Below are positions 34,984 through 45,408 of a DNA stretch of 64,000 nt, in pieces (position 1 is the first letter of the stretch; every line of letters begins with the position of its first letter). Source of the stretch: CSP1-4 sp963777975 (lineage in GTDB: Bacteria; Chloroflexota; Limnocylindria; Limnocylindrales; CSP1-4); contig CAVZSO010000002.1 of the NCBI GenBank assembly GCA_963777975.1, positions 248,001 to 312,000 of the forward strand, in the 5' to 3' direction. The notes beneath the pieces are model-generated. The model saw only the letters and a program-made list of their open reading frames with translations, did no database searches and was not told the DNA's origin. A program made the position numbers and the translations under genes.

Positions 34984-35309
34984 GAGCCGCGGTAGGTCGA
35001 CAGGGAATAGGGCGCCCGGATGAGCGGCACGTGGGCCGAGCGGGACGGGTCGGAGACCCGGAAGTCGATGCTCGCTCCACGGAAGAAGCCGCCGTCGTCG
35101 ACGTCGAACGAGATGCGATAGTCGCCGGCCTCGAGGGCGGCGCCGGCCAGCAGGTCGGTGATCCGCCCGTCGTCGTCGGTGATGCCCGCACCGCACGGGC
35201 GGTCGAGGCCGTCGACCAGCCGCGTGAGCCGGACCGAGACGCCCGTCGCGGGCCGACCTGAGCCGACGTCGAGGACGTGCGTCGAGATGGTCGGGCGAGA
35301 CTCGGCCAC
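34980..35309 (-). CDS. 5-hydroxyisourate hydrolase (transthyretin-like)
   Basis: A 109-residue HIU hydrolase, second step of urate breakdown. The family start STHVLDVGSGRPATGVSVRL, the arginine in LVDGLDRP region, HVPLIRAPYSLSTYRGS at the end and the closing YRGS signature (active-site Tyr-Arg-Gly-Ser) are all present. It is first in the three-gene operon with OHCU decarboxylase and uricase. The start is a GTG at 35309 preceded by GGAGG. Only 14 bases separate it from the divergent DUF3830 gene. Confidence 0.93.
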   Translation of the reverse strand: MAESRPTISTHVLDVGSGRPATGVSVRLTRLVDGLDRPCGAGITDDDGRITDLLAGAALEAGDYRISFDVDDGGFFRGASIDFRVSDPSRSAHVPLIRAPYSLSTYRGS

Positions 35310-35311
35310 GG

Positions 35312-35317
35312 TATCCT
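35312..35317 (+). promoter_or_regulatory. Leaderless -10 element TATCCT
   Basis: TATCCT ends 6 bases before the ATG at 35324 in the 14-base gap between divergent genes. The same bases read on the other strand form the GGAGG ribosome-binding site of the HIU hydrolase gene. Confidence 0.35.
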
Positions 35318-35323
35318 CCGGCG

Positions 35324-35755
35324 ATGAGCGAGATGACGGGTGACGTGCGGATCCGCGTCGGCGACCTCCACTTTAGCGCCCGCTGGGAGGCCGATGCGCC
35401 CCGCACGGTCGAGGCCATCCGCGCGCTGCTGCCGCTCCGCTCCCGGCTCATCCATTGTCGGTGGAGCGGCGAATCGACATGGGTCCCCTTTGGCGACTTC
35501 CGCCCCGGCGTCGACTACGAGCACCACACCTCGCACCCTGCGCCTGGCCAGCTCGCGCTCTACCCGGGCGGCATCAGCGAATGCGAGATCTTCTTCCCCT
35601 ACGGCGCCTGCACGACGTCGTCGAAGGTCGGCCAGCTGGCCGCCAACCACTTCGCCAGCGTCGTGCCCGACGATGGCTGGCAGGATCGATTGCGCGAGGT
35701 CGGCCGGCGCTGCCTCTGGGAGGGGGCCCAGGAGATCGAGATCGTCGAGGTCTGA
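35324..35755 (+). CDS. DUF3830 family protein
   Basis: A 143-residue protein of the DUF3830 type, thought to have a cyclophilin-like fold: VRIRVGDLHFSARWEADAP, SRLIHCRWSGESTWVPFGD, HPAPGQLALYPGGISECEI and FPYGACTTSSKVGQLAANHFA. Members are often encoded next to hydantoinases and amidohydrolases of purine or pyrimidine catabolism, as here, but no activity is known to me. It ends 15 bases before the hydantoinase start. Confidence 0.7.
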   Translation: MSEMTGDVRIRVGDLHFSARWEADAPRTVEAIRALLPLRSRLIHCRWSGESTWVPFGDFRPGVDYEHHTSHPAPGQLALYPGGISECEIFFPYGACTTSSKVGQLAANHFASVVPDDGWQDRLREVGRRCLWEGAQEIEIVEV

Positions 35756-35770
35756 CGTGTCCGCTCTGCC

Positions 35771-37180
35771 GTGCGCGATCGCCCGACACCCGTGACCGAC
35801 CTCATCGTGCGCGGCGGCACCGTCGTCCTCGCCGACGGCTCGCGCCGCGCGGATGTGGCCATCGAGGGCGGTCTGATCGCGGCCATCGGACCGGATCTCG
35901 GATCGGATGCGCGAGAGGTGGTCGACGCGACAGGGCTCCTGGTGATGCCGGGCATCGTCGATGTCCACACCCACACGCGCGTCGCCAGTGACGCCGAGCC
36001 CGATCGGTTCTTCCAGGACTCGGTCGCCGCAGCGTTCGGCGGCACGACCACGTTCCTGGCCTTCAACAACCCGGGTACCGGCGCCTCGGCTGCGTCCGGA
36101 CGTTCGTTGATGGCCGGCCTGGCCGAGTGGCGCGAGCGAACGACCGACGACTCGGCCGTCGACTACGCGGTCAGCCTGGTGGTCACGTCTGCCCAGGACG
36201 ACCCCGTCGCCGAGCTGCCGCAGGCCGTCGGAGCTGGCGTGCCGACGTTCAAGGCGTTCATGGTCTACGACTTCGGGGTCGACGATCGGACGCTGCTTCG
36301 GGCGCTGGCCGCGGCTGGCGAAGCGGGCGGGATGCTCGAGGTCCATTGCGAGGACCGCGTCATCCTCGACGCGCTCACCGCGCGCCACCTCAGGGCGGGC
36401 GAGACCGCGCCGCGCTTTCATGCCTCGTCGCGGCCGCCGTACGTCGAGGCCGCGGCCACGGTCAGGGCCGTGGCGCTGGCGCGGGCCGCGGGTGCGCCGC
36501 TCTACGTCGTGCACCTTTCCTGCGCCGAGGCGCTGGCGGCGGTGCGCGATGCCCAAGCGGCTGGGCTGCCGGTCTTCGCCGAGACCTGCCCGCACTACCT
36601 GACGCTCGACGAGTCGCGCTATGACCTGCCGGCAGGCGAGGCGGCCAAGTACGTCATCTCCCCGCCGCTGCGGGCGCCGGGGCAGGCCGAGGCGCTCTGG
36701 ACCGGCCTCGCCGACGGCGCACTGGCGCTGGTCGGCACCGACCATGTCCCCGATCGCGTCGCGGTCGAGAAGCAGTCCTGGCACGAGTCATTCGACCGCA
36801 TCTCCAACGGCGGCCCGGGCATCGAGACGCTGCTGGCGCTGGTCTACTCCGAGGGCGTGGCGCGTGGCCGGATCACCATCGAGCGCATGGTCGACCTGCT
36901 GGCGACGACACCGGCGCGGTTGTTCGGTCTGCGCGGCAAGGGCGCGGTGGAGGTCGGGCGGGACGCCGACCTGGTCCTCTTCGATCCTGGAGCTGCCCGC
37001 GTCATCCGACAGGCCGACCTGCACCACACGAGCGACTACACGCCGTACGAGGGGCGCGAGGTGGTCGGCGCCGTGCGCTCGGTCGCCGTGCGCGGCGCCT
37101 GGGTGGTGCGGGATGGCGCGTTCGTCGGTCGCCGCGGCCACGGGCGATTCGTCGAGCGGCAGCTCGACGCGATGGCCTGA
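35771..37180 (+). CDS. Dihydropyrimidinase/hydantoinase-type amidohydrolase
   Basis: A 469-residue cyclic amidohydrolase. The binuclear zinc site is complete: HTH in VDVHTHTRV, carbamylated lysine K161 in PTFKAFMVY, histidines in LEVHCED and YVVHLSC, and the aspartate in LVGTDHVPD. ISPPLRAPGQ and the SDYTPYEGREV end are dihydropyrimidinase-like, while context (next to the uricase operon) suggests allantoinase. I call it hydantoinase-type and leave the substrate open. The start is GTG 35771. It is coupled to DUF3830 upstream and followed 10 bases later by an NADH dehydrogenase gene. Confidence 0.88.
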   Translation: MRDRPTPVTDLIVRGGTVVLADGSRRADVAIEGGLIAAIGPDLGSDAREVVDATGLLVMPGIVDVHTHTRVASDAEPDRFFQDSVAAAFGGTTTFLAFNNPGTGASAASGRSLMAGLAEWRERTTDDSAVDYAVSLVVTSAQDDPVAELPQAVGAGVPTFKAFMVYDFGVDDRTLLRALAAAGEAGGMLEVHCEDRVILDALTARHLRAGETAPRFHASSRPPYVEAAATVRAVALARAAGAPLYVVHLSCAEALAAVRDAQAAGLPVFAETCPHYLTLDESRYDLPAGEAAKYVISPPLRAPGQAEALWTGLADGALALVGTDHVPDRVAVEKQSWHESFDRISNGGPGIETLLALVYSEGVARGRITIERMVDLLATTPARLFGLRGKGAVEVGRDADLVLFDPGAARVIRQADLHHTSDYTPYEGREVVGAVRSVAVRGAWVVRDGAFVGRRGHGRFVERQLDAMA

Positions 37181-37190
37181 GCGCCGCCAG

Positions 37191-38622
37191 ATGGTCGGAT
37201 CCGGTCCAGACCCGGCAACGCTGGTCGCCTCGCCTCCCGATCCGGCAGGCACGACGCGCCACCGGGTCGTCATCGTCGGTGGTGGCTTCGGTGGCCTGTA
37301 CGCTGCCAAGGGCCTCGGCGCTGACGCTCGTGTCCAGGTCACGCTCATCGATCGCCGGAACTTCCACCTCTTCCAGCCGCTCTTGTACCAGGTCGCGACC
37401 GGCGCCCTGTCCCCGGGCGAGATCGCCCAGCCCCTGCGGAGCATCCTGCGCCGCAAGCAGAACACGACCGTGCTGCTCGGCGAGGCACGCAAGATCGACC
37501 CGGTCGGGCGTCGTATCGTGCTCGCGGACGGCGGGGCGATCGACTACGACACGCTCGTCGTCGCCACCGGCGCCCGCTTCTCCTACTTCGGTCACGATGC
37601 CTGGGCGCCTTTCGCGCCGGGTCTCAAGTCGATCGATGACGCGATCGAGATCCGCCGCCGGATCCTCATCGCCTTCGAGGCCGCGGAGCGCGAGGCGGAC
37701 CCGGTGCGCCGCGCGGAATGGATGACCTTCGTCGTCGTCGGTGGTGGCCCGACCGGGGTCGAGCTGGCCGGAGCGATCGGCGAGATCGCCAACGACACGC
37801 TGCGCCGGGACTTCCGTGCCATCCGCCCGCAGGAGGCGGTCATCCTGCTGGTCGAGGCGCTCGATCGCATCCTGCCCACGTATCCGATCGGCGCCTCGGT
37901 CTCCGCCAGGCGCCAGCTCGAGCGCCTCGGGGTGCGGGTCCGGACCGTGACGAGGGTCGTCGACGTCGGCGATCGCCACGTGACGCTCGATCCGGTCGTG
38001 CCACCCGCGAACACCGTTTCCTCATCGGAGCCCGTTGACGATGCCGACGCGACCTCCGAGACGGTCCCCGACGCGCACGGTCCTGTGGGCGGCGGGCGTG
38101 CTCGCGACGTCCTTCGCCCGGACGGTCGCCGCTGCCACGGGCGCCGAGACCGACCGCGCCGGCCGGGTCCGCGTCGAGGCCGACCTGACGGTCCCGGGCC
38201 ACCCCGAGATCTTCGTCATCGGCGACGCCGCCGTCCAGCCCTGGCGCGAGGATCGGCCCGTGCCAGGCGTGGCGCAGGGCGCCATCCAGCCCGGCACGCA
38301 CGTCGCCAGGACCGTCCGGCGACGTCTCGATGGGCGACCCACGCCGCCGTTCCACTATCGCGATCGAGGCGACGTGGCCGTCATCGGACGCCTCGCAGGC
38401 GTCACCAACATCCCGTGGCTCGGTCCCTTCGGGCGTGCCAGCGGGTTCCCGGCCTGGCTGCTCTGGCTGGGCATCCACATCGTCTACCTGATCGGCTTCG
38501 CCAACCGCCTCGTCGTCATCGTCCGATGGGCCTGGAGCTTCGTGACCGCCGGCCGCGGCTCCCGGCTCATCACCGGTCAGCCCCTGCTGCCACCGATCGA
38601 GGCGCCGAAGCCGCCCGAATAG
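37191..38622 (+). CDS. ndh: Type II NADH dehydrogenase-like FAD oxidoreductase (one frameshift)
   Basis: A membrane-associated single-subunit NAD(P)H:quinone oxidoreductase of about 477 residues. The FAD-binding site is VIVGGGFGGLYAAKGL, the NADH-binding site VVVGGGPTGVELAGAIGE, and the FAD pyrophosphate motif IFVIGDAA. HLFQPLLYQVATGALSP is typical. A C-terminal amphipathic or TM segment (WLGIHIVYLIGFANRLVVI) would anchor it to the membrane. It passes electrons to quinone without pumping protons. The frame changes near 38066; dropping one C from a run of four restores TVPTRTVLWAAGV. Confidence 0.88.
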
Positions 38623-38658
38623 CTGGCGGATCCGGTCAGGTGCCTGGCCGCCGCTACC

Positions 38659-40235
<1,577 letters not shown>

Positions 40236-40239
<4 letters not shown>

Positions 40240-40586
40240 TCGATCGGGCTCCAGATCGACAACCGATAGCCGTCGGGGTCGTGGAGCCAGGCGTGTCGGG
40301 CGCCCCATTCCTGGTCGGATGGTTCGGTCAGCGCGATGCCGGCATCGCGGAGCCGCGAGGCGACGGCGTCAACGTCGGGCACACGCAGCTCGAGCTCGAT
40401 GCCCGGTGCGCCGACCTCCGACGGCCGCTCCTCGATGCCGACGTCGAAGCCACCGCCACCGCCGATGCGCAGGTAACCGTCGCCCTCGGCCAGGACCTCG
40501 AGGCCGAGCCGATCGACGTAGAAGGCGCGCGTCCGATCAAGGTCGCTGACGTGCAGGAAGCAGTGGCTGAAGCCCGGTCCGTCCAT
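40236..40586 (-). CDS. VOC family (glyoxalase-like) protein
   Basis: A 116-residue single vicinal-oxygen-chelate domain: HCFLHVSDLDRTRAFYVDRLG, then a glycine-rich strand, GIELELRVPDVDAVASRLRDAG and the closing HAWLHDPDGYRLSIW with metal-binding histidine and aspartate. Members include glyoxalase I, dioxygenases and fosfomycin-resistance enzymes, and the substrate is unknown. GAGGAG precedes the ATG. It overlaps the malate synthase start by four bases, so the two are co-translated. Confidence 0.85.
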
Positions 40587-40627
40587 GCGCGTGCTCCTCG
40601 ACCTCGTCCGCGCTGCGTCGCGGCGGC

Positions 40628-41479
40628 CTACCAGCCGCCCGCGTCACGAAGGAGCCGGTGCAGGACGCGAGCGGCGACCGCCCGACGATACTCCGCCGTG
40701 GAGCGCACGTCGTCGATCGGCTGCAACTCGGTTCGCAGCGTCGCCGCGGCATGGTCGGCGGTCGTGCGACGCGGCGCGGCACCCTCCAGGACGCTCTCGG
40801 TCTCGGCGGCTCGGATGGGCGTCGCGGCGACCGATCCGAGCGCCAGGCGGACGTCGCGCCAGACGCCCCCGTCTTCGCGCCACGCCAGGGCCATGACGAC
40901 CTTGCTGATGGCCTGGGCTCGGCGGGTGCCGACCTTCCGGAAGCGGACGTTGCGCCCGACGCTCAGCGGCAGTCGGACGCGCAGCAAGAGCTCGTCCGGT
41001 GCCAGCGCCGTGCGCCGGTAGGCCGGCCAGAACGCGGTCGCCGGCACGACCCGCTCGCCGCGAGGTCCGCCACACACGAAGACGGCATCCATCGCCAGGA
41101 GGACGGGCAGGCCGTCGCCGGCTGGTGAGGCATTGGCGACGTTGCCGCCGATGGTCCCACGATTCTGGATCTGGGCGGCGCCGATGGTCGCCGCCGCCTC
41201 GACCAGGGCCGGGGCGTGGATCGTGCACAGCGCCGAGCGGCGGATGGCGGTCCAGGTCGTCGTCGCACCGATGACCAGGGCGTCACCGTCGATGTCGATG
41301 CCGCTCAATGCGTCGAGACGGGCGAGATCGATGACCTGTTCGGGAACCGGCCCGATCTCACCGGTGATCTGGACCATGAGGTCCGTGCCACCGGCGATGG
41401 GTCGGTGCGGACCGGCGGCCAGCAACGCGTAGGCCTCCTCGAGGCTCGTCGGCGTCACGACCGGCGGCTCGGCCGGCAT
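40628..41479 (-). CDS. Xanthine dehydrogenase FAD-binding subunit
   Basis: A 283-residue FAD subunit of a molybdenum hydroxylase. The FAD-binding loop is RPIAGGTDLMVQ, with IGAAQIQNRGTIGGNVANASPAGD as the second flavin signature, followed by the CODH flavoprotein C-terminal domain (NVRFRKVGTRRAQAISKVVMALAW). In the operon 44716 to 40628 it is last, after the large, 2Fe-2S and repeat-protein genes. Xanthine dehydrogenase rather than CO dehydrogenase is inferred from the uricase and guanine deaminase nearby. Confidence 0.9.
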   Translation of the reverse strand: MPAEPPVVTPTSLEEAYALLAAGPHRPIAGGTDLMVQITGEIGPVPEQVIDLARLDALSGIDIDGDALVIGATTTWTAIRRSALCTIHAPALVEAAATIGAAQIQNRGTIGGNVANASPAGDGLPVLLAMDAVFVCGGPRGERVVPATAFWPAYRRTALAPDELLLRVRLPLSVGRNVRFRKVGTRRAQAISKVVMALAWREDGGVWRDVRLALGSVAATPIRAAETESVLEGAAPRRTTADHAAATLRTELQPIDDVRSTAEYRRAVAARVLHRLLRDAGGW

Positions 41480-41480
41480 C

Positions 41481-41881
41481 TCAGCCGCGGCCCCGCCGTC
41501 GGCCGAGCAGGAGGCGGACGCCGAAGACCAGGAGCCCGGCGACGATGGCGCCGCCGACCGCCATCTGGCCCGGCGTGAAGGCGATCGACATCTCGTCGCG
41601 CGATGGGGCGCCGTCCCCGGGCTCGTCCGCATCCATCCGCAGCACGGTCGGCGCGTCGCCTCGGCCGCTGGCTCCCGCTTCGACCCCGTGCTCGGGGGTG
41701 CGGCGGCCTTCGGCGCCCGCTTCGACCCCGTGGTCGCCGGCGCCCCGGCCTTCGACTTCGGCTTCGAGCTCGTGCTCGTTAGGGTCGGCGCGCCAGCCTT
41801 CGGCGCCGGGCTTTGGCCCGTGCTCTTCGGCTTCCTGGTGCGCTTGGTCGGCTTCGTGGTCTGCTCGTTCTGGTCGTCCAT
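41481..41881 (-). CDS. Lys/Ala/Pro-repeat protein with C-terminal TM helix, inside the xdh operon (frame change)
   Basis: A protein of about 132 residues between the 2Fe-2S and FAD subunit genes. It starts MDDQNEQTTKPTKRTRKPKS and continues with a roughly 14-residue repeat built on SKxxPKAxAPxxTG (for example GSKRAPKAAAPPSTGSKR), highly basic and likely disordered. In another frame it ends with EMSIAFTPGQMAVGGAIVA and a TM helix followed by LGRRRGRG. The change of frame lies near 41640-41660. The two-base gap from the 2Fe-2S gene stop and the overlap region before the FAD gene show it belongs to the operon. No homologue is known to me. Confidence 0.5.
41670..41838 (+). repeat. Degenerate tandem repeat, unit about 42 bases
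   Basis: Copies begin with CGCTTCGACCCCGTG (two near-identical, about 42 bases apart) and diverged versions with CGGCTTCGAGCTCGTG and CGGGCTTTGGCCCGTG. Read on the reverse strand, the repeat gives the Lys/Ala/Pro 14-residue units of the membrane protein. Confidence 0.55.
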
Positions 41882-41883
41882 CG

Positions 41884-42363
41884 TCAGGCTCCTGTCTGTG
41901 CGCCGGCGGCCATCACGATGGCTTCGATGATCTTCGAGTACCCCGTGCAGCGGCAGAGGTTGCCGGCGATGGCCTCGCGGATCGCGGGTTCCGTCGGCTC
42001 CGCCGCGGAGTCGAGGAAGGCCTGGCCGGCGACGAGCATGCCCGGCGTGCAGATGCCGCACTGGGCCCCGCCGGCATGCAGGAAGGCCGACTGCAGCGGC
42101 GACAGGATCGGCGCGCCTTGGGAGGTGTCGGCGAGGCCCTCGACGGTGCGTACGTCGCGCCCGTCCACCTGACAGATGGGTACCAGGCAGCTGTCCACGA
42201 CCTCACCGTCGAGCAGCACGGTGCAGGCGCCGCACTCGCCTTCGCCGCAGCCCTCCTTGGTCCCGGTCAGCCCGAGCTCCTCGCGCAGGACATCGAGCAG
42301 CCGCCGCATGCCGGGCGCGGTGACCTCGAACTCGACGTCGTTGACCGTGACCGTGTAGCTCAC
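41884..42363 (-). CDS. Xanthine dehydrogenase 2Fe-2S subunit
   Basis: A 159-residue small subunit with two [2Fe-2S] clusters. The plant-ferredoxin-type cluster is GCGEGECGACTVLLDGE with a fourth cysteine in VDSCLVPICQ, and the second cluster is in GGAQCGICTPGM and GNLCRCTGYSKI. It carries electrons from the molybdenum centre to FAD. The ATG start overlaps the stop of the large-subunit gene by four bases. Confidence 0.93.
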   Translation of the reverse strand: MSYTVTVNDVEFEVTAPGMRRLLDVLREELGLTGTKEGCGEGECGACTVLLDGEVVDSCLVPICQVDGRDVRTVEGLADTSQGAPILSPLQSAFLHAGGAQCGICTPGMLVAGQAFLDSAAEPTEPAIREAIAGNLCRCTGYSKIIEAIVMAAGAQTGA

Positions 42364-44716
42364 GCGGCGCCCTCGGCAGGCGCGTCGCCGCTGATCGCGT
42401 CGGGCTCCGCCGCCGTCGAGATGCCCGGCGGACCAGGCGCCAGGTGGCCATCCAAGGCGGCCAGGATGCGCTCCGGCGAGGCGGGCAGGTCGTGGATCCA
42501 GACGCCCGTCGCGTCGTGGATGGCGGCCACGACGGCCGGCGCGCCGACGTCCATGGGCAGCTCGCCGACGCCCTTCGCCCCATGTGGGACGCCGGCGAAC
42601 GGCACCTCGACGAGGATCGTCTCGATGCGTGGCGCGTCGAGGGCCGTCGGGATGAGGTACGTGGCCAGCCGATCGTTGAGGTAGCGGCCATCGTGGAGCT
42701 TGATCTCCTCGATGGTCGCGTACCCGACCGCCTGCAGCGTCCCGCCCTCGACCTGGCCCTCGGCGAGGACGGGGTGGATGACTCGACCGACATCGTCAGC
42801 GGCGACCACGGACCGAACCGTCACCTCGCCGGTGTCGAGGTCGACGTCGACCTCCGCCACGGCGGCTGCCCAGCCGAAGGCCGGATAGGCGTCGCCGGTG
42901 TAGGTCTCGTCGTCGAAGTGGACGCCGGGATACGGCGTGAAGCGCTCGTCGATGCGGGTCGCACCCCAGGTCCGTGCGTCCTCGCGATAGCTGATCGCGA
43001 ACGGCAGGCCGGTCCGTTCCTCGACGCTGGCCTTGAGCTTGCGCGCGGCGTTCACGACGAGGCCGCCCACGACCATCGCGGTCCGCGACGCCACGGTCGG
43101 GCCGCTGTCGGGCACGATCGAGGTGTCCTGCGGGGCCATCTCGACCTCATCGAAGTCGATGCCGAGCTCTTCCGCGACGAGCTGCGGAAAGATGGTCTTG
43201 GTGCCTTGGCCCATCTCGGTGTTGGCGATGAGGACCCGAACGACCCCCTCGGCGCTCAGCTCGAGACTGGCCATCGAGCCCATCTTCTCCTCGCCCGAGC
43301 CGGTGAAGCCGGCGCCATGCCAGGCCAGCGCCAGCCCGATGCCCCGCGCCGATCGTTCCACGTCCGTCCGTCCCTCGCGCTCGCGCGCCGTCCGCTCGCG
43401 TACGCGTTCGAACTCGGCGGCCTCGGCGGCTCGCTCGAGGACCTCCTCGGCCGCCACCCCGTCCCGCAGGACCTGCCCGGTCGGGGTCACGCCATCGGGT
43501 CGGTAGCAGTTGATCCGGCGGATGTCCAAGCGGCGAGATGCCGACCGCCTCTGCCACGCGGCTGAGCTGGACTTCGGCGGCGAACTCCGACTGCGGCGCC
43601 CCGAAGCCACGGAAGGCGCCGTTCGGTGGGGTGTTGGTGGCGACCGCCCGAGCCGTGATGCGCACGCTCGGCACGTCGTACGGGCCGCCGGCATGGATGG
43701 CCGCCCGGCTGAGGACGACCGGCGTCAGCGTGCAGTAGGCGCCGCCGTCGAGGACCAGGTCGATCTCCTGGGCAACGATCCGGCCGTCACGCATGGCGCC
43801 GGTGCGGTGCCGGATGATGGCCGGGTGTCGCTTGGTGGTGGCGGCCAGGTCCTCGTGGCGGTCGTAGATCATGCGCACCGGTCGGTTCGACGCGCCGGGC
43901 GAGCAGGGCGGCATGGATGGCGATGAGCGAGGGGTACTCCTCCTTGCCGCCGAATCCGCCGCCGGTCTCGGCCTGGATGACGACGGCCCGGCCGCTGTCG
44001 AGCGCGAGTGCCCGCTTGAGCGCCTTGTGCACGTAATACGGGCACTGCAGCGACCCGGTCACGGTCATGCCGCCGTCCTCGCGAGGGACGGCGATCATGG
44101 CCTGGTTCTCGATGTAGAGCTGCTCCTGGTGCCCGACCCGGTAGGTGCCCTCGACGACGACGTCCGCCTCGGCGAAGCCGGCCTCCAGATCGCCCTTGGC
44201 CATCGCGTACTGGGCGAAGATCTGTGTCGAGGCCATCGGGTCGAAGATGGGTTCGAGGCGCTCGGTCCGCGGGTGGATGCGTCGCCGCGCTTCGCGCAGC
44301 GTCTCGCGATCGGCCGCCGCCAGCAGCGCGAGCGGCTCCGCCTGGTGCCGGATGATCCCTCCGACGGGGATGAGGATGGGCTGGTCGTCGCTGATGAGGC
44401 TGACCACGTTGTCGCCGGGGATGTCCTCGGCGGTCACGACGATGACCCGCGACCAGTCGAAGTCGGCATCGAAGTCGAAGCCGTGGAGCCGGGCATGCGG
44501 GTCGATCGAGCGGATGGTGGCGCCATACCAGGCGCCCGGGAAGACCAGGTCGTCCGCGTATCTGGCCAGACCGGTCAGCTTCTCGGGGCCTTCGCGACGG
44601 AGGGGCACGCCCGTCGCTCGGCCGATTCCCAGCTCGCCCGCGCTGGGAAGCTGGAGCGCGTCCGGCGCCACGGGGCGCGCGGGTGCGGCGGGTCCGGGGC
44701 GGGTCGTGATCGTCAT
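42360..44716 (-). CDS. Xanthine dehydrogenase molybdopterin-binding subunit (two frameshifts)
   Basis: The large catalytic subunit, about 785 residues after repair. The N-terminal domain has GVPLRREGPEKLTGLARYADDL and the molybdopterin region AETGGGFGGKEEYPS. After the first shift comes FRGFGAPQSEFAAE, then IANTEMGQGTKTIFPQ, and the active-site glutamate lies in GVGELPMDVGAPAVV near the C-terminus. Frame changes lie near 43893 (one base at CGCGTCG; repaired RRSNRPVRMIYDR) and near 43533 (one G; repaired ISPLDIRRINCYRPDG). Oxidises hypoxanthine or xanthine to urate; no substrate-defining residues were checked. AAGGAG precedes the ATG. Confidence 0.88.
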
Positions 44717-44826
44717 CCGGAGACGCTCCTTGGGCTGAGGCTGGAAGCGTCGCCGCTTCGACGTTGCGGTGTCAAGTGACGTGGGTCGGCTTGCGTCGCC
44801 AGCCCGCGGTCGGCACTATCCAGCGC

Positions 44827-45390
44827 ATGCACCGTCGAACGTTCCTGCTTATCGTGGCCGCCGTCCTCGCCAGCGCCTGCCAGGCCGGATCGAGCCCGTC
44901 GGCCTCCCCGTCGCTTGCCATCGCGACGTCCACGCCCGCCGCGAGCTCGGCGTCGCCGTCGGTCAACCCGCCACCGACCACGGGATCTTCGCCGACAGGG
45001 GCGCCGACCACGACCCCACCGCCGGCAGCCGATGGCACCCTGACGCCTTCCGCGCCCGACCCGGGCGTCAGCCAGGCGGCCGCCTGGTGGCTCGACCCGG
45101 CGAGCCTGCCCATCGATCCCACGGCGACACGGCTCAGAGGCTTCGTCCAGGAGCGTGCCTGTGCCAGCGGTCAGTCGCCCGAAGGCAGGATCTTGAAGCC
45201 CGATGTCGACTATGGCGCCGAGGCACTGACCGTGACCTTTTCGATCGCCCCGCTTGCCGGTAACCAGGACTGCCAGGGCAACGAGCCATTCGGCGTCATC
45301 TTCGAGCTCGTCGAGCCGGTCGGCGGACGACCCATCCTCGACGGCAGCACGACCCCGGCCAGGGACGCGACGACGATCCCGGGGTCCTGA
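44827..45390 (+). CDS. Lipoprotein of unknown function
   Basis: A 187-residue lipoprotein with signal peptide and lipobox (VLASACQAG), then about 60 residues rich in Ser, Thr, Ala and Pro, and a compact C-terminal domain (TRLRGFVQERACASGQSPEGR, ALTVTFSIAPLAGNQDCQGNEPFG) with two cysteines. TTGCGT-N17-CACTAT ends 7 bases before the ATG, a leaderless promoter. It is divergent from the xanthine dehydrogenase operon. Confidence 0.65.
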   Translation: MHRRTFLLIVAAVLASACQAGSSPSASPSLAIATSTPAASSASPSVNPPPTTGSSPTGAPTTTPPPAADGTLTPSAPDPGVSQAAAWWLDPASLPIDPTATRLRGFVQERACASGQSPEGRILKPDVDYGAEALTVTFSIAPLAGNQDCQGNEPFGVIFELVEPVGGRPILDGSTTPARDATTIPGS

Positions 45391-45408
45391 CGCCCCGGCG
45401 TCGGCCGC

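Noticed and set aside
36621..37190. A forward frame running into the NADH dehydrogenase start
   Set aside because: It overlaps the hydantoinase in another frame and reads as Arg/Ser-rich noise; only the part from ATG 37191 matches a protein family.
41670..41838. Possible CRISPR array
   Set aside because: The copies are degenerate, contiguous and keep the reading frame, with no spacers; they encode protein repeats.
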